From assembly GCF_003945595.2 (NCBI RefSeq), contig NW_024104292.1:1798001-1862000 (forward strand): a stretch of 64,000 nt of DNA, given 5' to 3'. Source of the DNA: Pipra filicauda. Taxonomy: Eukaryota > Chordata > Aves > Passeriformes > Pipridae. The translations under genes were made by a program, and so were the position numbers. The notes under the pieces are model-generated. The model ran no database searches. It worked only from the letters and a program-made list of their open reading frames with translations, and was not told where the DNA came from. Shown piece after piece: positions 10,633 to 22,090 of the stretch; position 1 is the stretch's first letter, and each line of letters starts with the position of its first letter.

Positions 10633-11003
10633 CAAGAAGAGGAGGCTCAAGGGGAACACTCTCTACAACTACCTGAAAGGAGATTATAGTGAAGTGCAGC
10701 CGGTCTCTTCTACTGTGCCTGCAGTGAGAGGACAAGAGGAAATGGCCTTAAGCTGAGACAGGGGAGAGTCGGATTAGATATTAGAAAAAAAATTTTCACT
10801 GTTAGGGTGGTCCGGCATTGGAATAGGGAGGTGCCCAGGGAGGTGGCGGAGTCACCAACCCTGGAGGTGTTTAAAAGGTGTCTGGAGCTGGCTGGGTAAT
10901 ATGGTTTAGTGGTTTAGGGATTACAGAGGTAATACTGGGTTGATGGTTGGACTTGATGATCCTAGAGGTCTCTTCCGACCCTGACAATTCTACGATTCTA
11001 TGT
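10633..11003 (+). mobile_element. CR1 LINE, about 370 bp 3' fragment, second group
   Basis: It starts in the CTCTACAACTACCTGAAAGG block, runs through GGACAAGAGGAAATGGCC and the 'ATATGGTTTAGTGG' 3' UTR motif, and ends in GACAATTCTACGATTCTATG. That 3' UTR belongs to the same CR1 group as the minus-strand copy at 1674-2392 and differs from the copy just upstream, so it is a separate insertion. It is short and inactive. Confidence 0.92.
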
Positions 11004-12966
11004 CTGATTAATAATGTCATCATGCTCTACGGATAGAAACCAGAAAATGGCTTTTAGGTTCTCACATCCTGAGTAGTGAGAATTTTTCCTCATTTTCCTG
11101 CCAGTATGATCAGAATCAAGAAAATGTGAGCAAACCACTGCGACAACAGAGTATTTCACATTCTCTTAATTCTGTAAATTGCATTGAAATTATCATAAAT
11201 AATTCAGCTAGTATAAATAAATATAAATCCAAACAGAAAGGAAAGGTTTTCCTGAAGATTCCAGGTTCAGAAAACAGGAAGACAGGTTTTGGATCTGATG
11301 TTAACTGAACCAGTAGTGAGCTATTGAAGCTGAATCTCAGCATAGTACCATAAATTATGAAACATTGACATTTCACTTTGAATTAATGCAAAGGGCTATT
11401 TATACACTCTCTGTGTTTTAGAGACAGCTGCCTGGGCAAAGTAAAACACATTTCCCGTCACGAGGCCACATGTTAGCAACAGTGCTATTTTTCAAAGTAT
11501 CAAATTATTTGCATATTGAAAAAATTTAATAAAATCTGTCCTTGGGGACTGCTGTGTGAGTTACTTTGAAAAGGTAATCAGTCATAATTCACTGGCTCCT
11601 TAATCCAAAATCTAACTTGATTCAATATACTACCGATCATTTTTAGTGTGAGAGGTTGCTCATTTTCAGGCAATTGCAATAAGGGCCACAGGCCACCAAC
11701 ATGGGAAAAGGCATTCAATGGGCTACAATTGCCTTTCTGGGCTTGCTACCAATAAAAGGTCTGGATAGCAGATAGCAGTGGAAGAACCAAACATGAGCAC
11801 ATAAAAAAATATTCTGTATCATTGCCTGAAATTTCAACTTTGAATATGGCTACATAGCAAGACATCAGTTTATTGCTCATATGTATTGACAATGCTTTTT
11901 TCTTTTTTTTTTTTTTTTAAGGTGAGACTGTTTTTTGTTTTTTTTTGTGAGACTGCTTTTTAGAGATCAGTGTTTTAGTTGTCACTTCCATAAAGTATTT
12001 GTTAAGAATGTGGTTACATACTGGATGGCTAGACTTACAAACAGTGCTTAAGTGCTTCACTAAACTGGAGTTTCAAATAATTAAAATAATTACTCAAAAT
12101 GTTATCTAAATGATACAAAAATCATGAGTCACCTTTCACAAATTCCATGCGTTTCATATCCGTCATTATGAAGAAGATACTATGGTATCTCCTGCTCAGA
12201 GCCTTTTCTTTATCTTACAGAGATCAAGTCTCCTGATTTAGAAATGCCTCAAGACTGATGTGAACAAATCACAGTCCATGTAGGTGGGTTTCTCTCTGGC
12301 TATCTGATTCCCTGTAGAGAGGCAGCCTCCTGGTCATACCAAGGGCTTCACTACAAATTTCTTGCGGCTTTTTTGTTTCTTCGCACTTATGACAGTGAGT
12401 AACACTAGCGCAGTCTTAAGAAAGTTAACAAGTAGTGACAGTACTCATGGACTCCTCTAGAAACGTGATGTGGCAGCATAAGACAACTCGATGGTGACAA
12501 CACCAGAAATTTGCTTCAAGGCCATTCTTCACGTTTCCTCAAACAGTGATTCCTACACAAATGTTATTCAAGGGCATTGCATGGCACTGCTCTGCAGGTG
12601 GGTCAGCAATGGAGGGTTTGCAGGAATAATTAAAAGGATAGATACGGCTCATAGTTTATCACTAGCCTGCAGTGCTGTTCAACCAGAAAGATCTCCTATT
12701 AATGCAGGAAAAACTACATCAGTGTTTTGCCAGTTCTCCCTCTCTTTTAGAGACTGCAATGGGATAACACATCAAAAGATCCATTTTGACTGCATGTTGA
12801 AGTGGTGTCTTGTATTGTTCCGGATTATGCCTTGCAGCACAGAGCATTTCTAGCAGTTGAATGTCAGAGCTTTAACTTAAACTCATAGAGTGAAATCATC
12901 CCATGTAGAAGGGAAACATTCAAGCTGGTGTGTCTGATTTCCACCATTTGAAGGATACAGCAACTG
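11004..12966. other. Unique AT-rich sequence with T-tracts
   Basis: No gene is recognised. A T-run at about 11903-11918 is followed by an imperfect tandem duplication in which GTGAGACTG occurs at 11922-11930 and again at 11947-11955, each followed by T-rich sequence. Confidence 0.55.
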
Positions 12967-13135
12967 TAGAATCATAGAATATCTTGAGCTGGAAGAGACC
13001 CACAAGGATCATCGAGTTCAGCTCCTGGCCCTGCACAGGACAGTCCCAAGAATCACACCATGTGCCTGAGAGCATTTTCCAAATGCTTCTTGAACACTGG
13101 CAGGCTTGGTACTGTGACCACATTCCTGGAGAGCT
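12967..13135 (-). mobile_element. CR1 LINE 3' fragment, SINE-partner type
   Basis: The minus-strand CR1 3' end is recognisable from AGAATCATAGAATATCTTGA and GACCCACAAGGATCATCGAG, continuing into the CTGGCCCTGCACAGGACA block, and is lost after about 13135. Its terminal 60 bases closely resemble the tail of the tRNA-derived SINE at 21261-21397. So this CR1 group is a candidate source of the enzymes that copied that SINE. Confidence 0.88.
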
Positions 13136-13524
13136 TATTTGTGAAGGACTGAGTCAGTTTTGATTGTTTAACCTAAAGTTTGCTTTTCTCTTTGCTCTAT
13201 TTCCCTCATCCCAGCCCTAGCTTGGTCTCATTCAAGCCCAGCTGTGCAGGGCACTGTCTCAAAGGGGAGTCTGTCAAATCCACGGCCTCCCTTCCCAGGG
13301 AACAGGAGGATTGAGGTGTCATCAGTGAGCTGAAGACAAATCATGGAAGGTGATGCTGGAAAGCTTACCCTCCATCAGAGTAATAATGCATTTAATAGCT
13401 TGATTTAACATATCAAATCCCCCTCACAGAAAATTGAGAGCAGGTTTTGTGGTGCTTTTTTTTATTTTATTTCATTGAAACAGATCTGAGAGAGGAAGGA
13501 AGTTTTGTGTGGAGCCAGAAGTTT
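13136..13524. other. Unique sequence, nothing recognised
   Basis: No gene or repeat can be supported between the CR1 fragment and the MIR-like pieces. Confidence 0.5.
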
Positions 13525-13625
13525 CCATTCGTCTCAGTTCTGCCAGTGAGTTTCTAGGTAGCTCTTGACCTCTACTTTAACCTCCTTGAGTCTGATCTCC
13601 TATTTTGAAAAAATAAAGACAGAGT
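13525..13625 (+). mobile_element. MIR-like SINE fragment, first of two
   Basis: The order TCTCAGTTCTGCCAGTGAGT, CTCTTGACCTCTACTTTAAC and a GTCTGATCTCC block followed by AAATAAAG matches the MIR central core in plus orientation (CTGCCACTNA, then TTGACC, then AACCTC and CTCAGTTTCC). It is highly diverged and the ends are approximate. Confidence 0.5.
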
Positions 13626-13689
13626 CACTGGAGATCATAAGATAAGGAAAGATGATATTTTGGTGAGTTTACTGGTCAAATTGCAGTTT

Positions 13690-13810
13690 GATTCCCTGTT
13701 TTGCTTTCTGTATCTTGTGAGATTTTAGAGAAATCATGGGTTATCTCTGTGCCTCAGTTTTCTGTCTGTGATACAGAACCAGAAACACTTTTGGTCTGTC
13801 TTCTGTTTTT
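13690..13810 (+). mobile_element. MIR-like SINE fragment, second of two
   Basis: TTATCTCTGTGCCTCAGTTT followed by TCTGTCTGTGATACAG is a clear MIR core signature in plus orientation. It lies only about 65 bases after a similar fragment in the same orientation. The two may be separate insertions or an old tandem duplication. Confidence 0.65.
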
Positions 13811-16170
13811 AGACAAATAAACATATCTATTTTTTTGTATTTTACAGTGATTTACCTTCTAGAGGTCTGACTTTGACTGAGGTCCTTTAATTTTGTTAAC
13901 AGGGTACAATAAACAGCTCTAAGATTGCTCCTTGGAGCACTCTGAGGTCAACGGAAATGTGCAGCAGCAGAAGTACATTATGTTAGTTAATGCAAGAGAA
14001 AGAATTAAATGAAAGCAACTCGATTTTATAAAAATTGTGAAAGGTTCTGCAACCAGAGAGTAGAAAGCCCTAAGGATCAGGATACCATGCAGCATGAGGG
14101 AAGGACTGATCTACCCACAATAGCTTTGCATAGCTTTTACTGTTCATTGTACAAAGATCTGACTCCAGTAAACATTTAAACATGTGCTTAACTTGATAGA
14201 CATGAGTGGCTTTTTGACTTCAGTTTTAATGCACATTTAAGCTTAGGTATGGCTGTTTGTGGGGTGGGGATTTAGTATGGGATTCCCTGGTCCTTTACAC
14301 ACATGATTTCATTAGGTATTGTCTGTTTCTGTAGCTCTGCCTTAGGGCATGAGCCAAGCCCAGCTGAAGTCAGGGAGAATCCGTACAGATTTTGATGGCA
14401 GTTGGACTGGACCCTTTATAGGAAACAAAAACAGATTTTGTGGAACATAAAAGCAAAAAAAAAAAATCCTACTAAATTTGCGGGGATGAAATAGTCATTT
14501 CCTGTTTTAGGACTAGAGACTTTGTAAATCAAGCTCCTAACCACAGCAAAATTTTACCAGCTGTACTCTAAGCCACTGAAAATAAAGGGAAAGTATAACA
14601 CAGTCTTAGCAAACCCTTAGTTTTAACTGAGCAGAAGGAATTGCTTGGCTTTGCAAAACAGTTCAGCAGGAGGTAATGATAATGTTTATTTGGGTTCACA
14701 GGTTCTTTTGCTGTTGTATGCTTTTATGGTACCTGGTTTAAAAAAAAATCTAAAAAGTATATATTTACAAATGCCAGCTCATCTGTGGTTGCATGCCATA
14801 GCTGTCATCTCACATCAGGTGAGGTGGCTTTCAGTTGCCATGCCAAGCAGTATTAGCTTAACTTGTATCACAGCTCCAGTTTCTGCTGTTGGCATCAGCT
14901 TGTAATAGAGTTACAGGATTAAAAACTTGTGATTCCTGAAAGCATTCTTGGTAATGAGCAGAGTTTGAGATGTGAATCTGAGTCCTGTTTGATTGCATTG
15001 CTCCTCTCCCTCTTTTGGTGGCTGCATTAATGACAGGTTGTCAGGCGCATTTTGTGCTTCCAGTGCTGGCTTTGCATGCTGCCCTCTGCCCTCTGCTTCC
15101 AGCTGAATCATTCCCAAACCTCAATTCCTGGTACTTGCACTCGGTGAGATAACAAACAGAAATTATGGAAAGCAAGGAGAAAAGAGATGACAAAAAACAG
15201 AGAGGAAATGGAAAAAACCAGCTATCTGCTGATTAAATAAGCGCATCCAATACGCTTTCAGTAAAGACAGGTAAGAATAGTCAACTGTCTAATTGGACAT
15301 AGAGTGGAAACTAGAAACCATAAAAGACAAAAGAACATCTGAAATGAAAAGGTAAAATGTGATGAGTCAATCAAGACAATGGGGTGTCATTGTGTTTTGA
15401 GTGCTGGTACCTGCTGTGTGTTGCTGCCTCAAAGCTTCTCGAAGTGCCAACCTGACCTGATAAGTCCAGGTTTGGAAGGATTCTGCTTTTACTGATACCA
15501 TTTTCCCTGTTTTCTGGAGATAACTGCAAAGGTTGCTACTCATTACAGAACCAGAAGGTTGTTCACTCTATGGAGGTTAAAGGAAGATCCAAAGGAAGTA
15601 CAAGGGCTGAAGACGTTTAAAAGTGCCTAGTTATAGGTGATGCAAGTTTTGGAGGGCAGTTTGCAACAACTAGAAAGGGACCTTGGTAATTGTTGGCTGT
15701 TCAATACCTGCTAAAATTGGGAAGCTCTGTCACTTCCTTCCATCTGGGAAACTGAATCATAGTTGCAACTCTTACCCTGGGGCACAAGGGCAGAAATGAA
15801 TTCTCTGGCTTCTATTAAGATGCAAATTTATATCTTTTCTGCTTTAGAGAAATGATGGTATCTCTTTGTAGAATGAATTCTTTGGTACCTAGTAAGTCTC
15901 TTGCAATCTTTTTCTTCCTTCTTGCAACATATTTTTGTAACTCTTACAGGAATTTAATATCTTATAGATCCCTATCCTTCTAAACAGGGATTCAGAAGTT
16001 TTGGGAGCAGACTGTCTGACAGAGGCAGTCAGACACAGTGTGACCGAACCAGGCTTTTCCTCAGAAAACCAGGCTGCAAGTACAGAAAGCAGAAGGGAAC
16101 ACTGCATTGAGATGTGAAATGGGGAAACCCTCTGTAGGTTTAACATTTGTGATTTACACTTACTTCAAAT
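13811..16170. other. Unique AT-rich sequence, nothing recognised
   Basis: There is no supported gene, RNA or repeat. An A-run occurs at about 14455-14466. Confidence 0.55.
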
Positions 16171-16270
16171 AGAGAGGGGAGGGGGGCAGGGGAGGGGAGG
16201 GAAGAGGAGAGGGGGAGGGGAGAGGAGAGGAGGGGAGGAGAGGGGAGGGGAGGGGAAGGGAGAGGGAAAG
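16171..16270 (+). repeat. G-rich purine tract (GGGGA-like), 100 bp
   Basis: On the + strand all bases from 16171 to 16270 are purines except one C at 16187, with more than ten runs of four or more Gs separated by one or a few A or AG. Such tracts can fold into G-quadruplex or triplex DNA and are often length-variable. It is AG-only and irregular rather than a pure short tandem. Confidence 0.93.
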
Positions 16271-19200
16271 CTTAAGGGACACATATTGGGGCTGCCTGGG
16301 GAATGATGCTTTCTGAGAAACATGTTAAAAGGCTAAAACAAAGTAAAACCTGACAGGACTGTTTGAGGACTTGATGCTTGGCCTGCAAGAGGAGAGTCCA
16401 GCAAGTGGTTAGGAAAGCTGGAGGCTGTTTGCAGTGATATGTGCACCCTAAAGATTGGTAATGCAGCATTGTGAGATAGAGAAAGCCCAATGGATTTTAC
16501 CAGAGTCTCAAGCAGAAGCTGAGACCGTGACCCCCTAGACTACAGGTTTCATTATACTATTAGGGTCCTCTTCACCAGAAATGCAGGAGCTTACTCTCAT
16601 TTCATCTGCTACTTGAAGGGCTTGAACATAGCAAGGAAATCTCCTGAACTAAACTAATACAAAGCTGAAAAAGAAGATCTATGTATTTGTTTTAGCAAGC
16701 ATAAATTTCATGTAAGAATTCCTGGATCGGTTTTCATTGGAGATCAATCATTCAATAAAGTTAAGTGTCACACTTCAGTTATGCATTGTGACAAGAACCA
16801 GAGAGCTGCTAGACTGGTCCCAACCAGACCCCATCAGGATTCAATAACCTGTCTCTGAGTGTGTCTGTCTCCTGATGTTTTGCCAACAAAGGCAGAAAAC
16901 ACCCTAATAGATGATAAGGGAATAACTTGCGAACAGAAAGTTTCTTCTGTGTAACTCCAAAGACCCATTGATTGGCTTCTGCCCTGAGGCATTACAGTTT
17001 ATATCCCTAATATATTTTTATATTGCCTAATAAAACTGTTGGCTGTTGCCATTACACGGGTAATGGACATTTATATAAAACTCTTTATGAGCTATAGGTG
17101 GAGATCATCCTCTTCACCACACACATGGAGCCACCTCTGGAGTAAAATGCAATAGCTGTTTAATAGCATGGCCCTATAGATAAACTGCAGTTGTATCAAA
17201 GAGGAAGAATGGCTCCTCATCAAGTTGAGCCTGTATAAGAAATTTAGAAAATCAGATTTTCCCTCTCTGTGCTTCCTGGAAATCATTAATTCAAAGGAGT
17301 TTGGTTTTCTGTTGTATATTGCCTTTAGAGAGTGAGAAAAATGTAGCATTTCAAGTGTAGCATCGAGGAGTTCCTTTCTAAAGGTCATCTGCTGCAGTTT
17401 GAGAGGAACAGAGGATTCCAGCATCCACTTAATCCAAACATATTTCTTCAGTGATATTTGATATAGAAAAAAATGTCTGCTTGAACACATTTGCCTTTTT
17501 AGTCATGTTATTTTGTACTCCTCATCACTTGAAATAATTTTCTGTGTTTTCCTTTTAATTTGGATTTGCAGATCACAAGAAAGTATTCCTCTAGGAACAA
17601 AGAAAAGACATCACTGAAACTAAAAGGGATAAGCGATTGCTACTTCCTTTCACAGAACCATAGTTCAAAAGACAGAGTGAAGTATAGGTCCAGAAGCTAT
17701 GAAGTCCTTGGTCTTGGCAAGGGAAGGACTGTCAGAAAGACATGTAAACAGCTAAAATTATTTTAAAAATCAATTGAGGCAGTATTTTCAAAGAATCTAC
17801 ATAACATTTCAAGACTATGAGAAAAAAAAAATTTCTAACTTATTTGGTTTACACATATAATATATAATATTTGATGCAAAAATCTGTTTTAGAAATAAAG
17901 TATTTTTTACTGTCATTACTTTTGTGCACTTAATAGTATACAGCACTTATGTAAAGATTTCTGTTTTCAAAAGATGGGAGTTAGTTATAAGCTCTCAAGG
18001 ATAAATATTTCCTTCTTATATCATTTGGTGAAACTGAGAACAGAGCTTAAGTGTATTGCTGAGGGCTTCCTGTACCTGAGCCTGCATTAGAACATGAGAG
18101 TCCTTGTCTACCAGGTTTTCCTCCTAAAACCGTGGAGGGGGGTTGTACCCATGCCACTAATTTCCCTGTCTTTCTTAAATACATGCCATCATTATAACAT
18201 ATCTTACCCATTTGAGTTAATCAGATATAAAACATTAACTTTTGCAAGATATTAGAGCTTCACTGAGGAGCACTCACAGATATTACAGAGTAGCATCAAA
18301 ATTAACGTGGAACTAATTTAGTCCTTCAGTTTAAATGCCTTCAGCAAAGGATTAAGATTTTCCCATCACCACTCAAGCACTTCCCTACATAGTCCCTGCT
18401 TATTGTGCTCCTGTCACTTACTGTGTTAGTTACCTTTTTAACATAAAAGCGATGCTGGGAGTTTTTCCTTTGGTTTCTGATAGTTTCGTCATTCAATTAG
18501 AAAAAGGAAGTGAAAGTGTTTTTATCAATGCATGGCTTATACTTTTCTCTAGATGTTACCCATAATGTCCAGATGACTTAACGTTTGTGAAACTTCCCCA
18601 CCTCGAGGGCAAAGACTGAAATAAATGCTCATATGAGAAGGATTATTGGATGGGGAAGGCAGCAGTCATTAATATGTCCCAATCAAGCCTAATCAGGAAG
18701 CCTTGTTTATCAATGCTGTGGATTAGCAATGGAATAGGATAAAAAAAAATCTCCTGTTGGTAGAGGTGATAGTGTGGAGAAATATGAGGGCATTTTGTCT
18801 TGTAGCTAATGGTCTCCTGTCCTCTTGCAATGCAACAGGTGAAAGGATATCTTCCACTGGCACTTTATGAGAGAGTGTAGGTGGAGGTGAACAGCAAAAG
18901 TAACCGACAGCCTGTTTCAGCCAAAGAGGCAACCAACACAAACTTGGTGTGTGCACCCATCACCCATGTCCCTTTAGATACCAGAACATGTGCTTTTTAA
19001 ATTTTTACATGATCCTGTTTGCCTGGACCATTTTTACTAATCCACTGCTATGTCTTTATTGGATTTGATTTGGTTTGGTTTTGCTGCTGCCCAATGTCTC
19101 TCACAGAGTCAGATGACCTTCTACAATGGTGCTGACATTAATGTGTGGTACTCACATTCCCCCCCAGACTCATCAGCCTTTGGTCTGGCACTGGGCTTCA

Positions 19201-21260
19201 GTGCAGAGCACGTGGCATCCTTCCCTCAACACTGACTGGTGAGATCAGCTGGAGAAGTACTGCTTTGTCAGGCTGGGCTGTCTCCAGGCTATTGAACTTT
19301 TTCTTTTTAAACATTATGAAGCTATGAGGCTGCCACCAAATTCTCTGTTGGCCTTCGATCTATGCTAACATCTGATCCGTGACTGGGAGAAGGTACTTGG
19401 CCTCGGATGAGTAATGTCAGGGACTCTGACAAGTTAGCAGTGCAGAGGACTGAGTTCCAGCACTTGGGAACATTCCTGGCACTGTTTGTAAGCAGAAGTG
19501 TATATAAGCTTACAAGCATATGTGTAAGCATACTCTCTAACTACTGTTTTCCCACAAACCCTGTCATTTTTCAATGATCCTTCATTTATTCACTCCAGAT
19601 AGAAGCTGGTTCCTTTGATTTACATTTTTTACACTCTTTCGTGCTCCTGCATATTTTAAATCTGCAAAGAGTGTTTGTGATCTTCCAGTCTGATGGCCCA
19701 TGTAACACTGCATTTCCCCATCAGTCGACAAAAGTGATAGTTAAATGGTTAAGGCGTTCCCTTTATAAGCAAACAACCTGTTCTTTTGGCGGTTTTTGGT
19801 GCACTTGGAAATGTTCACTGATAGATTTAAATTAGCAGGATACCACTTTGAATGCAACTACACCAGCTTTTAGTCTGCTTTCATTTTGAAACAGGGTTTC
19901 TGTGCTCATATTCTCTGTGCGTCTATCTGTCACTCTCTTCTCCTGGTTTTTTTTTACTTGTGCAATTTCAATCATATTTAGCAAAGGTCTCAAGGAGATT
20001 TTTTTTTTTTTTGACAAGTTCTAATATCACAGAGGGTGGATTGATGAGAGAGATGCTGTTAATATCCCTGGGATAAGGGCCACAACACGAATTCAAGTGT
20101 TATTAAGGCACCGAGAGTACAACCGCAAGGTACAGATCCATAGGGGACCAGGCTTCCCAAGTTTCAGTGCCTGATGATGTTTTGTCCATATTTACCTATC
20201 TGAGCATAATATAGATCTCATGGATTTTCTCCAGTCTTATTTTCAAATTAATTCTTAATGGGGGTCCTGGATGAGTGGAATTCCTGCTTTTTCCACTCCT
20301 ATGTAAATCTGAAGAAATTCGTAGATCTGATTCTAACAGGCATTTTCTTTGAAAAACTGGTATGGTATGAATATAAAACTAGCATCACAAGGCCAGAAAA
20401 GCTCAGAAAAGCCAGAAAAACTTTGTTTTTCATGTGAATGAGTAAGAATCTTTCAGCAATTTTCAGCTTGAATGTCTATTCTGCTTATGGATCACAGCAG
20501 AAGTAAAAAAGGGAAGTAATTGAACTTGAATTATAAATGGAAAAGATGTTCCAGAAATCACCTCTGCATTCACTTATGGTCTCTGATGCTGGCACACTGT
20601 GCCTCGGGACTTGCTGCTGGGTTTTTGAACAAAAGCTCTAAACTGGAAAAATAAACCAGGTTGCAGCTCCAATTTTCTGATGTCTGTCCACTGAACTGGA
20701 TCCTATCAAGACGGAACAGCCTTCTCCTGTAGCAAGTGGCAGAATATGAAAGCAGCTGGTAGCAACAAAAAAAAAGGCTGGAAAAAACTGAAAAAAAAAA
20801 AAAAAAGAAGAAATTAGAAAAACCTCATGCAAACACTAGTGAATCATCCCCACAGGCTTTCTGCTTGCCCAGTGTGCTTCTTGAGTGCCAAGACCAAGGA
20901 AAATCACACCACTTTATTAAAGTAAGCAGCTTTCCAAAGGCAAGCCTGGCATCTGTGGGCTCTGTCTGAGAGAGCATGTTGCAGCCTTAACACACCATGA
21001 AAATGCCCGGATGATGGCAGGAGGTGTTTTTTCTTTTATGAGCAGCACTGCCAGAGTGATAGCAGAGAGTTTACTGTCCTTCCCAGCCCTACTCTTGATG
21101 ACAAATGGCCTCCTGTTAGATTAACCTACTGAAGTCACCCTGCTGTTAGATTGTCAAGAGAGCCCAAGCTCACAGGAAAGCCTGGTCCCATGGACTTGCT
21201 TTCTTTCTGTATGTATGACAGAGACTGTGAGATTTCACCCAAATACTCTTCACTTCAAGA
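16271..21260. other. Unique AT-rich sequence, nothing recognised
   Basis: Five kilobases without a supported gene. A minus-strand open frame of 132 codons at 17092-17490 has no recognisable domain. T- and A-runs occur at about 19997-20012 and 20789-20805. No repeat family was recognised, but very old fossils could be missed. Confidence 0.5.
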
Positions 21261-21397
21261 TCACAGAATATTCTGAGTTGTGAAGGGACCCACAAGGATC
21301 ACCAAGTCCAGCTCATAAGTGAATGGCCCATACAGGGATCAAACTGACGACCTTGGTGTTATTAGCACCATGCTCTAACCAGCTGAGCCAACCTCAG
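21261..21397 (-). mobile_element. tRNA-Ile(AAU)-derived SINE with CR1 tail (TguSINE1-like)
   Basis: Read on the minus strand, 21397-21324 is a degraded tRNA-Ile sequence: D-arm GGCTCAGCTGGTTAGAGCA, anticodon loop CTAATAA (anticodon AAU), then GACC and an acceptor-end GGGCCA. It continues without a break into a CR1 3' end (21320-21261) with GACCCACAAGGATC reading on the + strand. The head-plus-CR1-tail design is that of TguSINE1, described from zebra finch. The A box (minus strand of 21379-21390, TGGCTCAGCTGG) fits the TRGCNNAGYNGG consensus, while the B box (21336-21346) is altered, CAGTTTGATCC instead of GGTTCGANTCC. Pol III activity is therefore probably lost. It is not a functional tRNA gene. 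Confidence 0.88.
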
Positions 21398-21689
21398 GGT
21401 CTAGATGTACCCACAGGGTTCATAGCTGGCACACAGAGTAGCACTTGCAGGCTTTCAAGAGCTATTTCACCTGTTTCGGTGCTGGAAAGAAGACAAGGAT
21501 TCATCCAGCAGCAGCAAAGAAGGTGGGCTACCTGCCAGTGGTGTTGCTCTGGGAGCTGTAGGCAATGTTGCTGTAAATCAGCTGCATCCAGGAGAATGAA
21601 AACTCTGATTACAAACTGGATCTGGGAGCATAGGCTTGCTGTCGTGTAAATGTGCAGGAGAGAGACTGAACTCAAACCAGGTCAGAAGA
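21398..21689. other. Spacer between SINE and CR1
   Basis: Moderate-GC sequence with a CAGCAG-rich part at about 21506-21518. There is a 108-codon plus frame from 21323 to 21649, but it begins inside the SINE and has no recognisable domain. Confidence 0.45.
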
Positions 21690-22090
21690 GAATCATAGAA
21701 TCATGCAATAGTTTGGTTTGGAAGGGATCTTATAGATCATCTAATTCCAACCCCCTGCCATGGACAGGGACACCTTCCACTAGACCAGGTTTCTCAAACC
21801 CCTATCCAATCTGGCCTTGAACACTTCCAGGGATGGGGCAGCCTCGGCGTCTCGGGGCAACCTGTTTCAGTGCCTCACTACCCTCATGGTAAAAAATTTC
21901 TTCCTAATATGTGATCTAAACCTGCTCTCAGTTAAAATCATTCCCTCTTGTCCTGTCACTACATGCTCTTGTAAATAATCTCTTTCTTGTAGGCTCCCTT
22001 CAGGTGCTGGAAGGCTGCAATTAGGTTACTCTCAAGCCTTCAGTTTTCCAGGCTGAACAAGCCTGATTCTCTCAGCCTTTCCACGTAGGT
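21690..22090 (-). mobile_element. CR1 LINE, about 400 bp 3' fragment
   Basis: The + strand shows the tail AGAATCATAGAATCATGCAA, then CCCCCTGCCATGGACAGGGA, ACACTTCCAGGGATGGGGCA, and the RT-end region up to the CTGATTCTCTCAGCC block. This is the complement of the classic avian CR1 3' end, the same type as the fragment at 1-150. It is 5'-truncated and inactive. Confidence 0.94.

Noticed and set aside
17092..17490. 132-codon minus ORF
   Set aside because: No domain, signal or conserved motif. Frames of this length are expected by chance in 64 kb.
21324..21397. Functional tRNA-Ile gene
   Set aside because: The T-arm/B box is mutated, the acceptor stem no longer pairs and the sequence runs into a CR1 tail. 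It is the head of a SINE.
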